Shown here: positions 46,042-56,801 of the stretch, piece after piece | Numbering within the stretch: position 1 is the first letter of the stretch | Layout of the letters: each line of letters begins with the position of its first letter | DNA from: CBDESM01 sp965205165 | Lineage (GTDB): Bacteria > Chloroflexota > Dehalococcoidia > Bin125 | Assembly: GCA_965205165.1 (NCBI GenBank) | Contig: OZ242037.1 | Coordinates: 558,001 to 622,000, forward strand | DNA length: 64,000 nucleotides | Reading direction: 5' to 3' | Notes under the pieces: generated by a model | The model's input: the letters and a program-made list of their open reading frames with translations, nothing else | What the model was told of the DNA's origin: nothing | Databases searched by the model: none | Made by a program: the position numbers and the translations under genes

Positions 46042-46652
46042 TCATGCCGGCACCGGCTTTCCGCCGGAGAGCCGCAAGTCCGGGCGGGCGTACACCGCGG
46101 TGCCGCGCAGCAGGCGCGCGGGCCGAATGACGCCGAACGTGTGCGTGCGGCCGCCGCGGCCGGCACCCGCCGAGCTGCCCTCGTACTTCCAATCGCCTTG
46201 CCGCAGATAGACCAGATCGACCCGCCAGATCACGACCGGCCGGTCCGGCTGGATGGTCTGCGTCGGATCGACCAGATAGCGCCAGACCACGTACCAGCCT
46301 TCATGGTCGTAGTGGGACTGGATCGCCCAAGGGCGCTTGCTCGCCTTGCTCTCAAGGCATTGATCCGGACGGGGGCGGGGCCCGGCGGCGCGGTGCTGCA
46401 AGTCCGGAAACCGCTGCTGCGCCTCGAGCTCGTGCTGCACTTTCTCGTGACGCTGAACGCATCGAGCGCCTTCACGCCGAGTATCCCGACAATCGCGCTG
46501 AACACGTTGCGCTGCTCGAAGTAGATGTCGATCAGCGAAGCCGTTTCACGCTCGACATAGTCGATTGCGCGACGGAGATGGTTGATCTCCAAACCCGCCG
46601 GGCGCTCGACTTCGTGGTTGAACCAGTCGCTCGGCGGATGGTCGTCAGGCAT
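46042..46652 (-). pseudogene. Frameshifted gene, possible restriction-locus partner
   Basis: The first part reads MPDDHPPSDWFNHEVERPAG to NVFSAIVGILGVKALDAF in one frame; after about 46455 the continuation is in another frame: HEKVQHELEAQQRFPDLQHR, ending QSHYDHEGWYVVWRYLVDPT, IWRVDLVYLRQGDWKYEG, SSAGAGRGGRTHTFGV. The two halves join naturally into one protein of about 200 residues if a single base is gained or lost. It is divergent from a methyltransferase locus across a palindrome, so it may be the cognate endonuclease, now broken or carrying a sequencing error. I do not recognise a named family. Confidence 0.6.
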
Positions 46653-46666
46653 CGCTCATCCAACTT

Positions 46667-46680
46667 GACGTCATGACGTC
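46667..46680. promoter_or_regulatory. Perfect 14-bp palindrome in the divergent methyltransferase locus
   Basis: GACGTCATGACGTC is a perfect inverted repeat lying between the starts of the frameshifted gene (46652, leftward) and the small DNA-binding-like gene (46700, rightward). It is a likely operator for that regulator. The palindrome also includes a possible alternative start ATG at 46673. Confidence 0.5.
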
Positions 46681-46699
46681 GATGTGGTTTCCTGCCGGC

Positions 46700-46888
46700 A
46701 TGGCCGGCAACGACGACAAGACGGTGGTCAGTCTACGGCTCGCAGAGCCCGTCGCCCGCGCATTCCGCGTCGAGGCGGCGGCCCGGGGACTGCGGCTGAA
46801 CCAGCTGTTCGAGGAAATGTTCGCCTCGTGGCGGGGGCAAGCGGACGACCATGCAGCCGATCAAGGGCGGACGGCGCCCCGTGGATAG
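46700..46888 (+). CDS. Small ribbon-helix-helix-like protein, candidate regulator
   Basis: A 62-residue protein: DDKTVVSLRLAEPVARAFRV, EAAARGLRLNQLFEEMFASW. The beta strand followed by two helices and LRLAEPVARAFRVEA pattern resemble Arc/MetJ-type DNA-binding proteins, such as antitoxins or small repressors. It lies 20 bp from a perfect palindrome and overlaps the following methyltransferase gene by 38 bp. It may be the locus control protein. The start could instead be 46673. Confidence 0.55.
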   Translation: MAGNDDKTVVSLRLAEPVARAFRVEAAARGLRLNQLFEEMFASWRGQADDHAADQGRTAPRG

Positions 46889-47876
46889 CAGCTCGCCGCA
46901 GCTCCTCGTCGCGCCGGAGGCGCCTCGAGTGCTTGACGCCAATTGGCTTCGATTGGTCGAGGCCCGGATCGGCGAGTCGTGGCACCGGCTCCGAGCCGCC
47001 GTCTCCGATCCCGCGGCATTCATCGCATCGGATGCGATCTACATCGAGAACGAGGCCATCGAATGGCTCCGGGGCATTCCCGCGGACTGCCTGCAAGCCG
47101 TGGTCACGGATCCGCCTTACGGCCTGATCGAGTACGGCTCCGAGCATGTCGCCAAGCTGCGCAACGGACGCGGCGGCGTCTGGCGGATGCCGCCGGCGCT
47201 CGACGGCGTTGCCCGGCGTCCGGTGCCGCGGTTCACCGTCTTGAACGCCGACGACCGCGAAACGCTGGCCGATTTCTTCCGCGCGTTCGGGGAGGCCGCG
47301 CTGCCCGCGCTGGCGCCGGGAGGCCACTTGATCATCGCATCGAATCCGCTGCTCTCGACGACGACGTTCCACGCGCTGCAAGAGTCCGGATTCGAGAAAC
47401 GGGGCGAGATCATCCGGCTCGTGCAGACGCTGCGCGGCGGCGACCGCCCCAAGGGGGCGGAGGGCGAGTTCGCCGGCGTCTCCGTGATGCCGCGTTCGGG
47501 CTGGGAGCCGTGGGGAGTCTTCCGCAAGCCGATCGAGGGCACGGTGGCGGACAACTTGCGGACTTGGGGAACGGGCGGCCTGCGCCGGCTCTCCGAATCT
47601 GAGCCGTTCCGCGACGTGATCGCGTGCGCGCCGGCGCGCGGCAAGGAACGCGAGATCGCGCCGCACCCATCGCTGAAGCCGCAGCGGTTCCTCCGCCAGA
47701 TCGTCCGCGCCGCGCTGCCGCTCGGGCTCGGCATCGTCGCCGACCCGTTCGCGGGGAGCGGCTCCACGCTCGCGGCGGCGCGCGCAACCGGCAGCCGATC
47801 AATCGGCGCGGACCGGGATCCCGCTTACGTCGCGATGGGCCGCCGCGCAGTCCTGCCGCTCGCGGAACTGCCGTAG
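46851..47876 (+). CDS. DNA methyltransferase (DPPY type)
   Basis: A 341-residue methyltransferase of the beta class: VVTDPPYGLIEYGSEHVAK (catalytic DPPY) comes first and the SAM-binding IVADPFAGSGSTLAAARATG is near the C-terminus, with IIASNPLLSTTTFHALQESG between. Either N6-adenine or N4-cytosine methylation is possible. It overlaps the small regulator gene by 38 bp, and a frameshifted divergent gene may be its former endonuclease, so the methylase may now act alone. The spacing to acetyl-CoA synthetase is about 85 bp. Confidence 0.87.
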   Translation: MQPIKGGRRPVDSSSPQLLVAPEAPRVLDANWLRLVEARIGESWHRLRAAVSDPAAFIASDAIYIENEAIEWLRGIPADCLQAVVTDPPYGLIEYGSEHVAKLRNGRGGVWRMPPALDGVARRPVPRFTVLNADDRETLADFFRAFGEAALPALAPGGHLIIASNPLLSTTTFHALQESGFEKRGEIIRLVQTLRGGDRPKGAEGEFAGVSVMPRSGWEPWGVFRKPIEGTVADNLRTWGTGGLRRLSESEPFRDVIACAPARGKEREIAPHPSLKPQRFLRQIVRAALPLGLGIVADPFAGSGSTLAAARATGSRSIGADRDPAYVAMGRRAVLPLAELP

Positions 47877-47961
47877 GCCGCGACGCCGCGACGGCGATTC
47901 GGGCCCGCGGCGCGGGGGCTAGGATTCGGCGGAGGCGCTGTTGCGCGAGGGGAGATGCCGA

Positions 47962-49929
<1,968 letters not shown>

Positions 49930-49964
49930 GCGCCCGGCGGCGGAGACGGCGCGGAGCAGCGGCG

Positions 49965-50486
49965 ATGGCGTACCGCAGATGGCCCGGCGACAACCGCGGA
50001 GGCGGCAGCGGCTGGGACGCCTCGGAATGGGCCTTCCACAACGCGATCGAGGAGCTGCGCGAGCAGCGCCGCCGCGCCAGCGCGGTCAACCGCCGCGGCT
50101 TCCGCCGCGTGATCTGGCCGATCGTGCTCGTCTTCATCCTCATGCTCGCCCGCGTCGCCAGCGGCGTCGAATTCCCCGAATGGGCGCTCACCTACCACCT
50201 CGGCGTGGTGTTCGTCTCCGTCCTCTCCTCGACCTGCCTCTTCCCCGGCCTCTACCTGGAGGGCAGGCTCAAGGACGTCAAAATGGACGAATTCTTCCGC
50301 CCCGATCCCGCGGTCGGGCTCTCGGCCACGATCCAGCGGCTGACCGAGGAGGCGGAGGCGCTGCGCGAGCCCAACGAGCGCGTCATCCGCCAGATCCGCA
50401 TCTGGAACAACGTCGCCATCGCCTGCGGCGCGCTCTCGATCCTGCTCATGGTGGTCGGCGTCGCCCTGCTGATCGCGCTGTGGTAG
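49965..50486 (+). CDS. Membrane protein, 173 residues, unknown
   Basis: Three hydrophobic segments: VIWPIVLVFILMLARVASGV, LTYHLGVVFVSVLSSTCLFP and the C-terminal VAIACGALSILLMVVGVALL. A charged cytoplasmic loop (RLTEEAEALREPNERVIRQI) lies before the last helix. No family recognised. It follows acs by 35 bp and may be cotranscribed; it ends 4 bp from the convergent lhgO stop. Confidence 0.7.
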   Translation: MAYRRWPGDNRGGGSGWDASEWAFHNAIEELREQRRRASAVNRRGFRRVIWPIVLVFILMLARVASGVEFPEWALTYHLGVVFVSVLSSTCLFPGLYLEGRLKDVKMDEFFRPDPAVGLSATIQRLTEEAEALREPNERVIRQIRIWNNVAIACGALSILLMVVGVALLIALW

Positions 50487-50490
50487 CCCA

Positions 50491-51708
50491 TCAGCCGCCG
50501 AGCCACGATCGCCGCGCGCGGGCGGCGATCTCGTCGCCGATCGCCAAGCTCGCCGTCGCGCCCGGGCTGGGCGCGTTGAGCACGTGGATGATCCGCTCCG
50601 TCTCGGCGATCTCGAAATCGTCGACCAGCGATCCGTCGCGCCGCAGCGCCTGCGCGCGCACGCCGGCCCCGCCGCGCGCGAGCTGGTCGCCCCGCAGCGC
50701 CGGCAGCAGCCGTTGCAGCGCCTTGGTGAAGGCCGGCTTGCTGGCCGAACGCCAGACCTCGCCCATCCCCGTGCCGCCGTGCTTCGCCGCCAGGCGCAGC
50801 AGGCCGGGCCAGGTCAGCGATTCGAAGGCGTCGCGCGGCGACACGTCGCGCCAGCGGTAGCCCTCGCGCCGCAGCGCCAGCACCGCGTTGGGCCCCGCCT
50901 CGACCGAGCCGTCCAAGCGCCGCGTGAAGTGGACGCCGAGGAAGGGGAAGGCCGGATCCGGCACCGGGTAGATCAGGTTGCGCACCATCGCCCGCGCTGA
51001 TTCCGCCAGCTCGTAGTACTCGCCGCGGAACGGGACGATTCGCAGATCGCGGACCGCATGCCCCGCACCCGCCGCGCGGGCGACGCGGTCGGCCTGCAAG
51101 CCCGCGCAGTTCACCGCCCACTTGGCCGATGCCTCGCCGCCGCCGGTAGCCAGCAGCACCCGATCCCGCTCGACCCGGACGCCCGTCACCCTCGACTTGC
51201 GCCGCAGCTCGCCGCCCAGCTCCTGCACGATTCCGAGATAGGCGCGGCAGACGGCGGGGTAGTCCGCGATCCCGGTCGACGGCACGTGCAGCGCGCGGAT
51301 GCCGGCCGCGTGCGGCTCCAGCTCGCGCAGCTCGTCCGGCCCGATCTCGCGGATGCCCGCCACGCCGTTCGCATCGCCGCGCCGCTTCAGCTCCGCCAGC
51401 CGCTCCAGCTCCGCCTCCCGCACGGCGACCACGACCTTGCCGCAGCGCTCGGCCCCGACCCCGTGCTCCTCGCAGAACGCGTACATCCGCTCCGCCCCCG
51501 CCACCGCCATCCGCGCCTTCGCCGACCCCGGCCGGTAGTACAGCCCCGAATGGATCACCCCCGAGTTCGACCCGCTCTGGTGCCTGGCGATCTCCCCCTC
51601 CTGCTCCAGCACCAGCACCCGCAGCCCCGCCTCCGCCAGCGACTTCGCCGTCGCCAACCCCAAAATCCCCGCCCCGATCACCGCAACGTCAAACTGCTCT
51701 TCGCCCAT
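50491..51708 (-). CDS. lhgO: L-2-hydroxyglutarate oxidase
   Basis: A 405-residue FAD enzyme of the DAO family: DVAVIGAGILGLATAKSLAE, RHQSGSNSGVIHSGLYYRPG (the LhgO/L2HGDH signature), STGIADYPAVCRAYLGIVQE, VNCAGLQADRVARAAG and PFLGVHFTRRLDGSVEAGPN. It should oxidise L-2-hydroxyglutarate to 2-oxoglutarate and feed electrons to quinone. GGAGGG precedes the ATG. It is monocistronic here, divergent from the mosaic gene at 51888. Confidence 0.92.
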   Translation of the reverse strand: MGEEQFDVAVIGAGILGLATAKSLAEAGLRVLVLEQEGEIARHQSGSNSGVIHSGLYYRPGSAKARMAVAGAERMYAFCEEHGVGAERCGKVVVAVREAELERLAELKRRGDANGVAGIREIGPDELRELEPHAAGIRALHVPSTGIADYPAVCRAYLGIVQELGGELRRKSRVTGVRVERDRVLLATGGGEASAKWAVNCAGLQADRVARAAGAGHAVRDLRIVPFRGEYYELAESARAMVRNLIYPVPDPAFPFLGVHFTRRLDGSVEAGPNAVLALRREGYRWRDVSPRDAFESLTWPGLLRLAAKHGGTGMGEVWRSASKPAFTKALQRLLPALRGDQLARGGAGVRAQALRRDGSLVDDFEIAETERIIHVLNAPSPGATASLAIGDEIAARARRSWLGG

Positions 51709-51887
51709 GCGCCCTCCCTCCGCAAATCCTACCCGCCCCCCGCCTCAGCCGCCCCTGGGCCAAGCGCTGGACTCCACGCCGGCCAGCGGTTAGCCTGCCC
51801 GCGCCGGCGAGAGCCGGCCGGGGTTCGCGGTCAAGACCGCAAGCCCTGATCCACGTACATGACGGCCGGGAGTCGAGAGGAGCGGCG

Positions 51888-53360
51888 ATGGGTAGGGCGG
51901 CGCTATGTATGCGAGCCGCGGCGCTGTTGGCCGCGGCCGGGATGCTCATCTTCCTCGCAGAGGGCATCTCCGCGGATAACGATATAGCTGAGGCCGTAGC
52001 TGCGCGTGTCCTTGAGCCGACCGAGTTGGTGGCGGAGATACCGGAGGGATACGGCACGCTCTTCCAAATTCAGTGGGGTGGCGGCGGCGGCCTACCCCAA
52101 CTCAGAGGGCGCTTGGCTGGCCGAGGTTGCGCGTTGAACACGTTGTGGGTCTACGGTGAGGATGGGTGGCACGGGTACAACCGCTACGATCTGCCGCAGG
52201 AGTTCCCGTTCAACCAGCAATTCATTGAACGGTACGAGCAGGATGTGCCAGCTGGCACGCTCTACGCGACCTGCGCTAACCAACCCTTTGCGCAAGATTT
52301 GCAGCCCACGCAGATCGTGGCGGACATCCCAGAGGACTACGACACGATGTTCAAACTCCAATGGGGAGGCGGTTCCCTCTACCAACTCAAAGGACGGCTT
52401 GCGACAATGGGTTGCATGGCAAACAACATCTCATTCACAGACCCAGAAGCAAACATGGAATACTCGTACAACCAATATACCACTCGCTCAACAGACCCAA
52501 CAAACCAACAATTTCTTCAAAGATACGAACAGCTCATACCAGCGGGCAAACTCTCTGTTGACTGCTACAATGTATGCGAGTTTGGAGGCGAACGATGTCT
52601 TTCGTTTGACGAACTGCGAGAACAAGATAATTTTAAAGAATACTTTAATAGGATTAGCCAAATGAGAAATAGAACTTTAATAATAGACGAAACCACGCCC
52701 TGCACCCAAGAGTTTCACCCAACCATACAAGAACACATTCTGCCGTTGCTTCCCATTCGCCCCGATACCTGCGTTGTGCGCCAAAAGGACACCACAGGTA
52801 TCGGTAGAGGTAGAGTTAGCGGATACGCCGTGTCTTTAAGTATCAATTCCCCCCCGTTTTTTTTAACAAGAGATACAATGCACCCAAACCACAGAGGGGG
52901 TAAAGAACATAACGATTTTTTATTATTGAACGAGGTACACGAACTTTGTCATATGAACCAACACTATCAACAAGTACAAGGTCTTACCATAGAACAGAAA
53001 TTTAAACTGGATACTTTTGCTTGGTTTAAAAACACCCCGCAAGGCAAAGCGTTTATTGATTTAGTAGGATACATTGATAAAGGCGACTGGCTATGGGCGT
53101 TGCCAAAAAATAGCATATACAGAGATATTTATTCAATAAACCCCATTGAACTATCCGCCGAACTTTGTTCAATGTACTTGTTGGACAAGATAGGTGCAAC
53201 GCAAAGATATGTATATAAAAGGTGGGTTGTACATAACGAAAGTTGGGGATACTTTGAACCATTCAGTTCCATTCCAAACTTCAATGTCAACACCTACCTA
53301 ACCCCCCAAATCCGTCAATGGCTTGAAACCTATATGATCCTGCCTGAGATCGCCGATTAG
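51888..53360 (+). CDS. Secreted zincin-like protein with duplicated N-terminal domain and A+T-rich core
   Basis: A 490-residue protein with a signal peptide (AALLAAAGMLIFLAEGISAD). Two tandem repeats of about 85-90 residues follow, sharing E/DIPE.Y.T.F..QWGGG, QL(R/K)GRLA, NQQF(I/L)(E/Q)RYEQ and PAG.L...C. The C-terminal half contains LLLNEVHELCHMNQHYQQVQ, with HExxH as HELCH at 351-355, suggesting a metallopeptidase. The first repeat is GC-rich like the genome; from about 52380 to 53330 the DNA is strongly A+T-rich (53101-53160 has 20 G+C in 60, counted), with very different codons, then returns to normal. One uninterrupted frame spans both, so this looks like an imported or recombinant gene. 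Confidence 0.75.
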   Translation: MGRAALCMRAAALLAAAGMLIFLAEGISADNDIAEAVAARVLEPTELVAEIPEGYGTLFQIQWGGGGGLPQLRGRLAGRGCALNTLWVYGEDGWHGYNRYDLPQEFPFNQQFIERYEQDVPAGTLYATCANQPFAQDLQPTQIVADIPEDYDTMFKLQWGGGSLYQLKGRLATMGCMANNISFTDPEANMEYSYNQYTTRSTDPTNQQFLQRYEQLIPAGKLSVDCYNVCEFGGERCLSFDELREQDNFKEYFNRISQMRNRTLIIDETTPCTQEFHPTIQEHILPLLPIRPDTCVVRQKDTTGIGRGRVSGYAVSLSINSPPFFLTRDTMHPNHRGGKEHNDFLLLNEVHELCHMNQHYQQVQGLTIEQKFKLDTFAWFKNTPQGKAFIDLVGYIDKGDWLWALPKNSIYRDIYSINPIELSAELCSMYLLDKIGATQRYVYKRWVVHNESWGYFEPFSSIPNFNVNTYLTPQIRQWLETYMILPEIAD

Positions 53361-53374
53361 CGGCTGCCGCCGCC

Positions 53375-54469
53375 TCATGTCCGCGGCGTTGGCGGCAGCG
53401 TCGCCCTGAGCGCGCCACCGGCGCGATGCTCGGACACCCGCGCGATCCGCGCCGCCTCTACGCCGGCTGAGCGCAGCGCGTGCTCCAAGTGCGGCGCTTC
53501 AATCGGGCCCGCCGCGATCAGCAGGCCGCCGCTCGTCTGCGGGTCGTAGAGCAGCGCATCCTCCAGCGACGAGAGCTCCCGGCCGCCCGGCAATTCGAGC
53601 TTCTGCCCGTAGAACGCGCGGTTGCGGTCTTGGCCGCCGGAGCCGAATCCGGCCGCGGTCGCCTCAGCCAGCCCGGCTAGGGCGGGCAGCGACGCGACGT
53701 CGATCTCGATCGCCGCGTCCCCCTGCTCCGCCATGTCCCAGAGGTGCCCGGCCAAGCCGAAGCCCGTCACGTCGGCCATCGCGTGGACGGAGAAGGCCTC
53801 CGCGACCTCCGCGGCGGGCCGGTGCAGCGCCAGCATCTGGTCCAGCGCCGTGCGCATGTGATCGGGCGCGACGGCGCCCTGCGCGTTGGCGCCGATCAGG
53901 ACGCCCGTCCCCAGCGCCTTGGTCAGCAGGATTACGTCGCCCGGGTGGGCCCCGCCGACGCGCAGCACCCGCGCGGGATGCACCTCGCCCGTCACCGCCA
54001 GGCCGTACTTGGGCTCCTCGTCGATGATCGTGTGCCCGCCCGCGATCGCCGCGCCCGCCTCGCGCACCTTGTCCGCGCCGCCTTGCAGGATCGCGGCCGC
54101 GATCTCCGTTGGCAGGTCCTCCGGGAACGCCGCGATGTTCAGTGCGAACAGCGGCTTGCCACCCATCGCGTAGACGTCCGACAGCGCGTTGGCCGCCGCG
54201 ATCGCGCCGAATGTCCAAGGGTCGTCCACCACCGGCGCGAAGAAGTCCAGCGTCTGCACGATCGCCCGCTCGTCGTCGAGCAGGTAGACGGCGGCGTCGT
54301 CGGGCGCGTCGAGGCCGACGGCCAAGTCGGGGAACTCGGCGGGCGGGAACTGCGAACCGAGCCGGCGCAGCACCTGCGCCAGCGCCTCCGGGCCGTATTT
54401 CGAGCCTCAACCGCCGCAGCGGGCGAGATCGGTCAGGCGGATCTCCGCGGCGATGTCGCGCTCGGCCAT
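53375..54469 (-). CDS. selD: Selenide, water dikinase with selenocysteine at the active site (UGA codon 21)
   Basis: From the ATG at 54469 the reading is 20 codons ending LTDLARCGG, an in-frame TGA (54409-54407), then GSKYGPEALAQVLRRLGSQF and a full SelD body (DDAAVYLLDDERAIVQTLDF, ALSDVYAMGGKPLFALNIAA, HTIIDEEPKYGLAVTGEV). The TGA falls where SelD has its catalytic Cys/Sec (consensus GCGCK; here GGUGSK), so this is a selenocysteine-containing SelD of 364 residues. A hairpin follows at 54364-54380. SelD makes selenophosphate from selenide and ATP for selenoprotein synthesis. Starting at 54373, after the UGA, would miss the active site. Confidence 0.88.
54364..54380 (-). promoter_or_regulatory. 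Candidate bacterial SECIS hairpin in selD
   Basis: In the mRNA, GGCGCAG-GUG-CUGCGCC forms a perfect 7-bp stem with a GUG loop. The loop begins 34 nt after the UGA, within the range accepted for SelB-dependent bacterial elements, which need a G (often GU) in the apical loop. Further pairing below the stem is possible with an internal bulge. Confidence 0.6.
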
Positions 54470-54548
54470 TCACGCTCCCCTGCGCGATCCTAGCCGTGCT
54501 GCTAGGCTCGAACATAGGTACCAGCAATTGCCCCCAGGAGGAGCAGCG

Positions 54549-55166
54549 ATGACCGATGCCGCCGTCCAGCCGCCCGCCGTCGAAGAGGCCGCCGTCGAGA
54601 CGCCGCTGGGCGACGTCTGGCTGCGCGTCGAGCACGGCGCGCTGCGCGAGATGATCTTCATCGACGAGCACCGCCGCAAGCAGCCGCCCGACCTGAACGG
54701 CGCGGCCAAGCTGCGGGCCAAGGCCACGATTACGGGAGGCAACGGCAACACCTCGGCCGCCTCGCGCGAGCGGCTGGTCCAAGATGTCGACGCCGGTTCA
54801 CCCGCGCTGGCCAAGATCGCAGGCGCGGTCGCGCGCTATTTCGCGGGTGACGTCGACGCGCTCGACGACATCCCGATTCAGGCGGATGGCACCGACTTCC
54901 AACGCGCCGTCTGGGACGCGATCCGCGATATCCCGGCCGGGCGGACGGCCTCGTACCAGGAGATCGCCCGCTCGGTCGGCCGCCCCGCCGCCGTGCGCGC
55001 CGTCGGCACGGCGACCGGCCGCAACCCGGTCAGCATCGTCGTGCCCTGCCACCGCGTAATCCGCAGCGACGGCTCGCTCGGCGGCTACGGCGGCGGCCTG
55101 CACCGCAAGGAATGGTTCCTCGATCACGAACGCCGCCACTCGGCGGCGAAGGAGGACGCGGCATGA
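54549..55166 (+). CDS. ogt: Methylated-DNA-[protein]-cysteine S-methyltransferase
   Basis: A 205-residue protein. The C-terminal domain has TDFQRAVWDAIRDIPAGRTA, GRPAAVRAVGTATGRNP and IVVPCHRVIRSDGSLGGYGG, with the acceptor Cys in PCHRV. It removes O6-alkyl groups from guanine by irreversible transfer to the Cys. The N-terminal part is a diverged Ada/Ogt N-domain with an unusual inserted loop (KATITGGNGNTSAASRE). GGAGGAG precedes the ATG. The stop overlaps the next start (ATGA). Confidence 0.93.
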   Translation: MTDAAVQPPAVEEAAVETPLGDVWLRVEHGALREMIFIDEHRRKQPPDLNGAAKLRAKATITGGNGNTSAASRERLVQDVDAGSPALAKIAGAVARYFAGDVDALDDIPIQADGTDFQRAVWDAIRDIPAGRTASYQEIARSVGRPAAVRAVGTATGRNPVSIVVPCHRVIRSDGSLGGYGGGLHRKEWFLDHERRHSAAKEDAA

Positions 55167-55546
55167 CCCCCGAAGCCGAAGCGGCCCTGGCCAACGACCT
55201 GGTCATCGACATCACCACGACCGGCGCGAAGAGCGGCGAACCGCGCCGCCTCGAAATCTGGTTCCACCGGATCGGCGGCAAGTACTACATCACCGGCCGC
55301 CCCGGCCCCAGAGCCTGGCACGCCAACCTGATCGCCGACCCCGATTTCACCGTCCACCTCAAGGAAACCGCCCAAGCCGACCTCCAAGCCTCCGCCACGG
55401 TGATCAGCGACCCCGCCGCCAAGCGCGCCGTCTTCCAAGCTGCCATCGACGAGCAAACCAAGCTCGCCGAATACATCACCCCCGAAACCATCTCCGACTG
55501 GACCGCCGACAGCCCCCTGATCGAGTTCACCATCGCCGACGGCTGA
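55163..55546 (+). CDS. Nitroreductase/deazaflavin-dependent (DUF385-like) protein
   Basis: A 127-residue split beta-barrel protein: DITTTGAKSGEPRRLEIWFH, YYITGRPGPRAWHANLIADP and FTVHLKETAQADLQA match the F420-binding nitroreductase family (PF04075). It is coupled to ogt by a 4-bp overlap. The substrate is unknown. Together with the LLM enzyme at 34464 it suggests that the organism uses F420 or a related flavin, though no F420 biosynthesis gene is in the window. Confidence 0.82.
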   Translation: MTPEAEAALANDLVIDITTTGAKSGEPRRLEIWFHRIGGKYYITGRPGPRAWHANLIADPDFTVHLKETAQADLQASATVISDPAAKRAVFQAAIDEQTKLAEYITPETISDWTADSPLIEFTIADG

Positions 55547-55586
55547 GCGGATACGCTCGCCGCCAAGCGCGGATACTGGAACCACG

Positions 55587-56204
55587 ATGACGAAACGCGA
55601 GACCACGCCGGCCGAAACCGCGGAAGCCGAGTTCCTGCGTCGCGCGGTGCGCGATGTCGCCGCGGCCGTCAAAGGTCTCGACGACGAGATCGAAGACAAG
55701 GATCTGCGCAAGGCCATCTTCATGCGCCTCTTGGACGAGCGCCTCAGCAACGGTTCGGCCGCGCCGGTCGCCAACGGCGGCAGCGCGTACGACGCCGAGG
55801 CGTGGGATGAGCAACAAGGCGATTCGGCGAACCGCGCCGTCGAAGTCGCCCGCTTCCTCGATATCACCCCCGATCGCGCGACCGAGCTGTTCGATCTGGA
55901 CGGCCCGATACCCGTGCTCGTCGTGAAGGCATCGCGGCTGGCCAAGACCCGAGCGGAGGCCGTGCGCCAGATCGCGCCGCTGCTGACCGCGGCCCGCACC
56001 GCTCTGAACTTGCCCACGGGCGCGAACGACGTCCGCGCCGCCGCCCAGCACTATGGGAAGTACGACGGGAATTTCGGCCAGTCGCTCGAGAGCTGCGACG
56101 GCATAGCGGTGCGCGGGCAGCCGGGTTCCCCCAACCGGCGCATCCAGCTCCTTGCGCCGGGCGTGGAAGAGGCCAAGCGGATCGCGCAAGATCTGCTCGA
56201 GTGA
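55587..56204 (+). CDS. Hypothetical protein, 205 residues
   Basis: The N-terminus is helical and charged (EFLRRAVRDVAAAVKGLDDE), with a middle DITPDRATELFDLDGPIPVL and a C-terminal SLESCDGIAVRGQPGSPNRR and APGVEEAKRIAQDLLE. No family recognised. The stop overlaps the start of the Ymh-like gene (TGATG), so the two probably act together. Confidence 0.6.
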   Translation: MTKRETTPAETAEAEFLRRAVRDVAAAVKGLDDEIEDKDLRKAIFMRLLDERLSNGSAAPVANGGSAYDAEAWDEQQGDSANRAVEVARFLDITPDRATELFDLDGPIPVLVVKASRLAKTRAEAVRQIAPLLTAARTALNLPTGANDVRAAAQHYGKYDGNFGQSLESCDGIAVRGQPGSPNRRIQLLAPGVEEAKRIAQDLLE

Positions 56205-56686
56205 TGGCCGATCCGCCGGAACACCCGCTGCTGATCATCTCGCTCTGGGACCTGCATCCGGAGACTTGGTGCGCACACGAGTACATCCAGCGCCGCGACT
56301 ACCGCAACGCCGTGCGCGAGGCGTCGGAACGGCTGGTCGAACGCGCCGGCGAGATCGCCTACGCGGAAGGGGAGATCAGGCTCGCATCCCGCGCCGGCGC
56401 CGGGCTGATCGACGGCATGTTCCTGATGGCGCAGAACGGCCCGCCGCCCCTGTTCGCGTTCAACGCCCTGAACAACCGGATCAGCCGCACCGAACACCGC
56501 GGCTTGACCGATCTGGCGCGGGGGATCGTCAACGGCGCGCGGAACCCGCTTTCGCACCGCCATCCCCGCACGATCAGGCCGCTGTCCGCGTTCGAGTGGC
56601 TCGCCGCGATCAGCTTGCTGCACGAGCATTTGGACGACGTCACCTATCTGGGATCGGCGCAGCCGCCGGAGGCCGCGGGCGCATGA
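56204..56686 (+). CDS. Ymh/TIGR02391-like protein
   Basis: A 160-residue protein: EASERLVERAGEIAYAEG, GLIDGMFLMAQNGPPPLFAF, LTDLARGIVNGARNPLSHRH and FEWLAAISLLHEHLDDV. The pattern G..L...AF....P......G......G....RNP..H and the C-terminal helix fit the Ymh family (PF09509), often found in phage, plasmid and defence settings. The function is unknown. It is coupled to the gene before it. Confidence 0.65.
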   Translation: MADPPEHPLLIISLWDLHPETWCAHEYIQRRDYRNAVREASERLVERAGEIAYAEGEIRLASRAGAGLIDGMFLMAQNGPPPLFAFNALNNRISRTEHRGLTDLARGIVNGARNPLSHRHPRTIRPLSAFEWLAAISLLHEHLDDVTYLGSAQPPEAAGA

Positions 56687-56801
56687 CCAACTCTTTGCGG
56701 GAGGGTGACCGGCGGCTTACGGGGCCATTACCGTGGCTGCGTACGTTCCTCTTTGCGGGCGGGGGACATCAGCCGCCGCCGCTGGACGAAAGGCACGAAC
56801 C

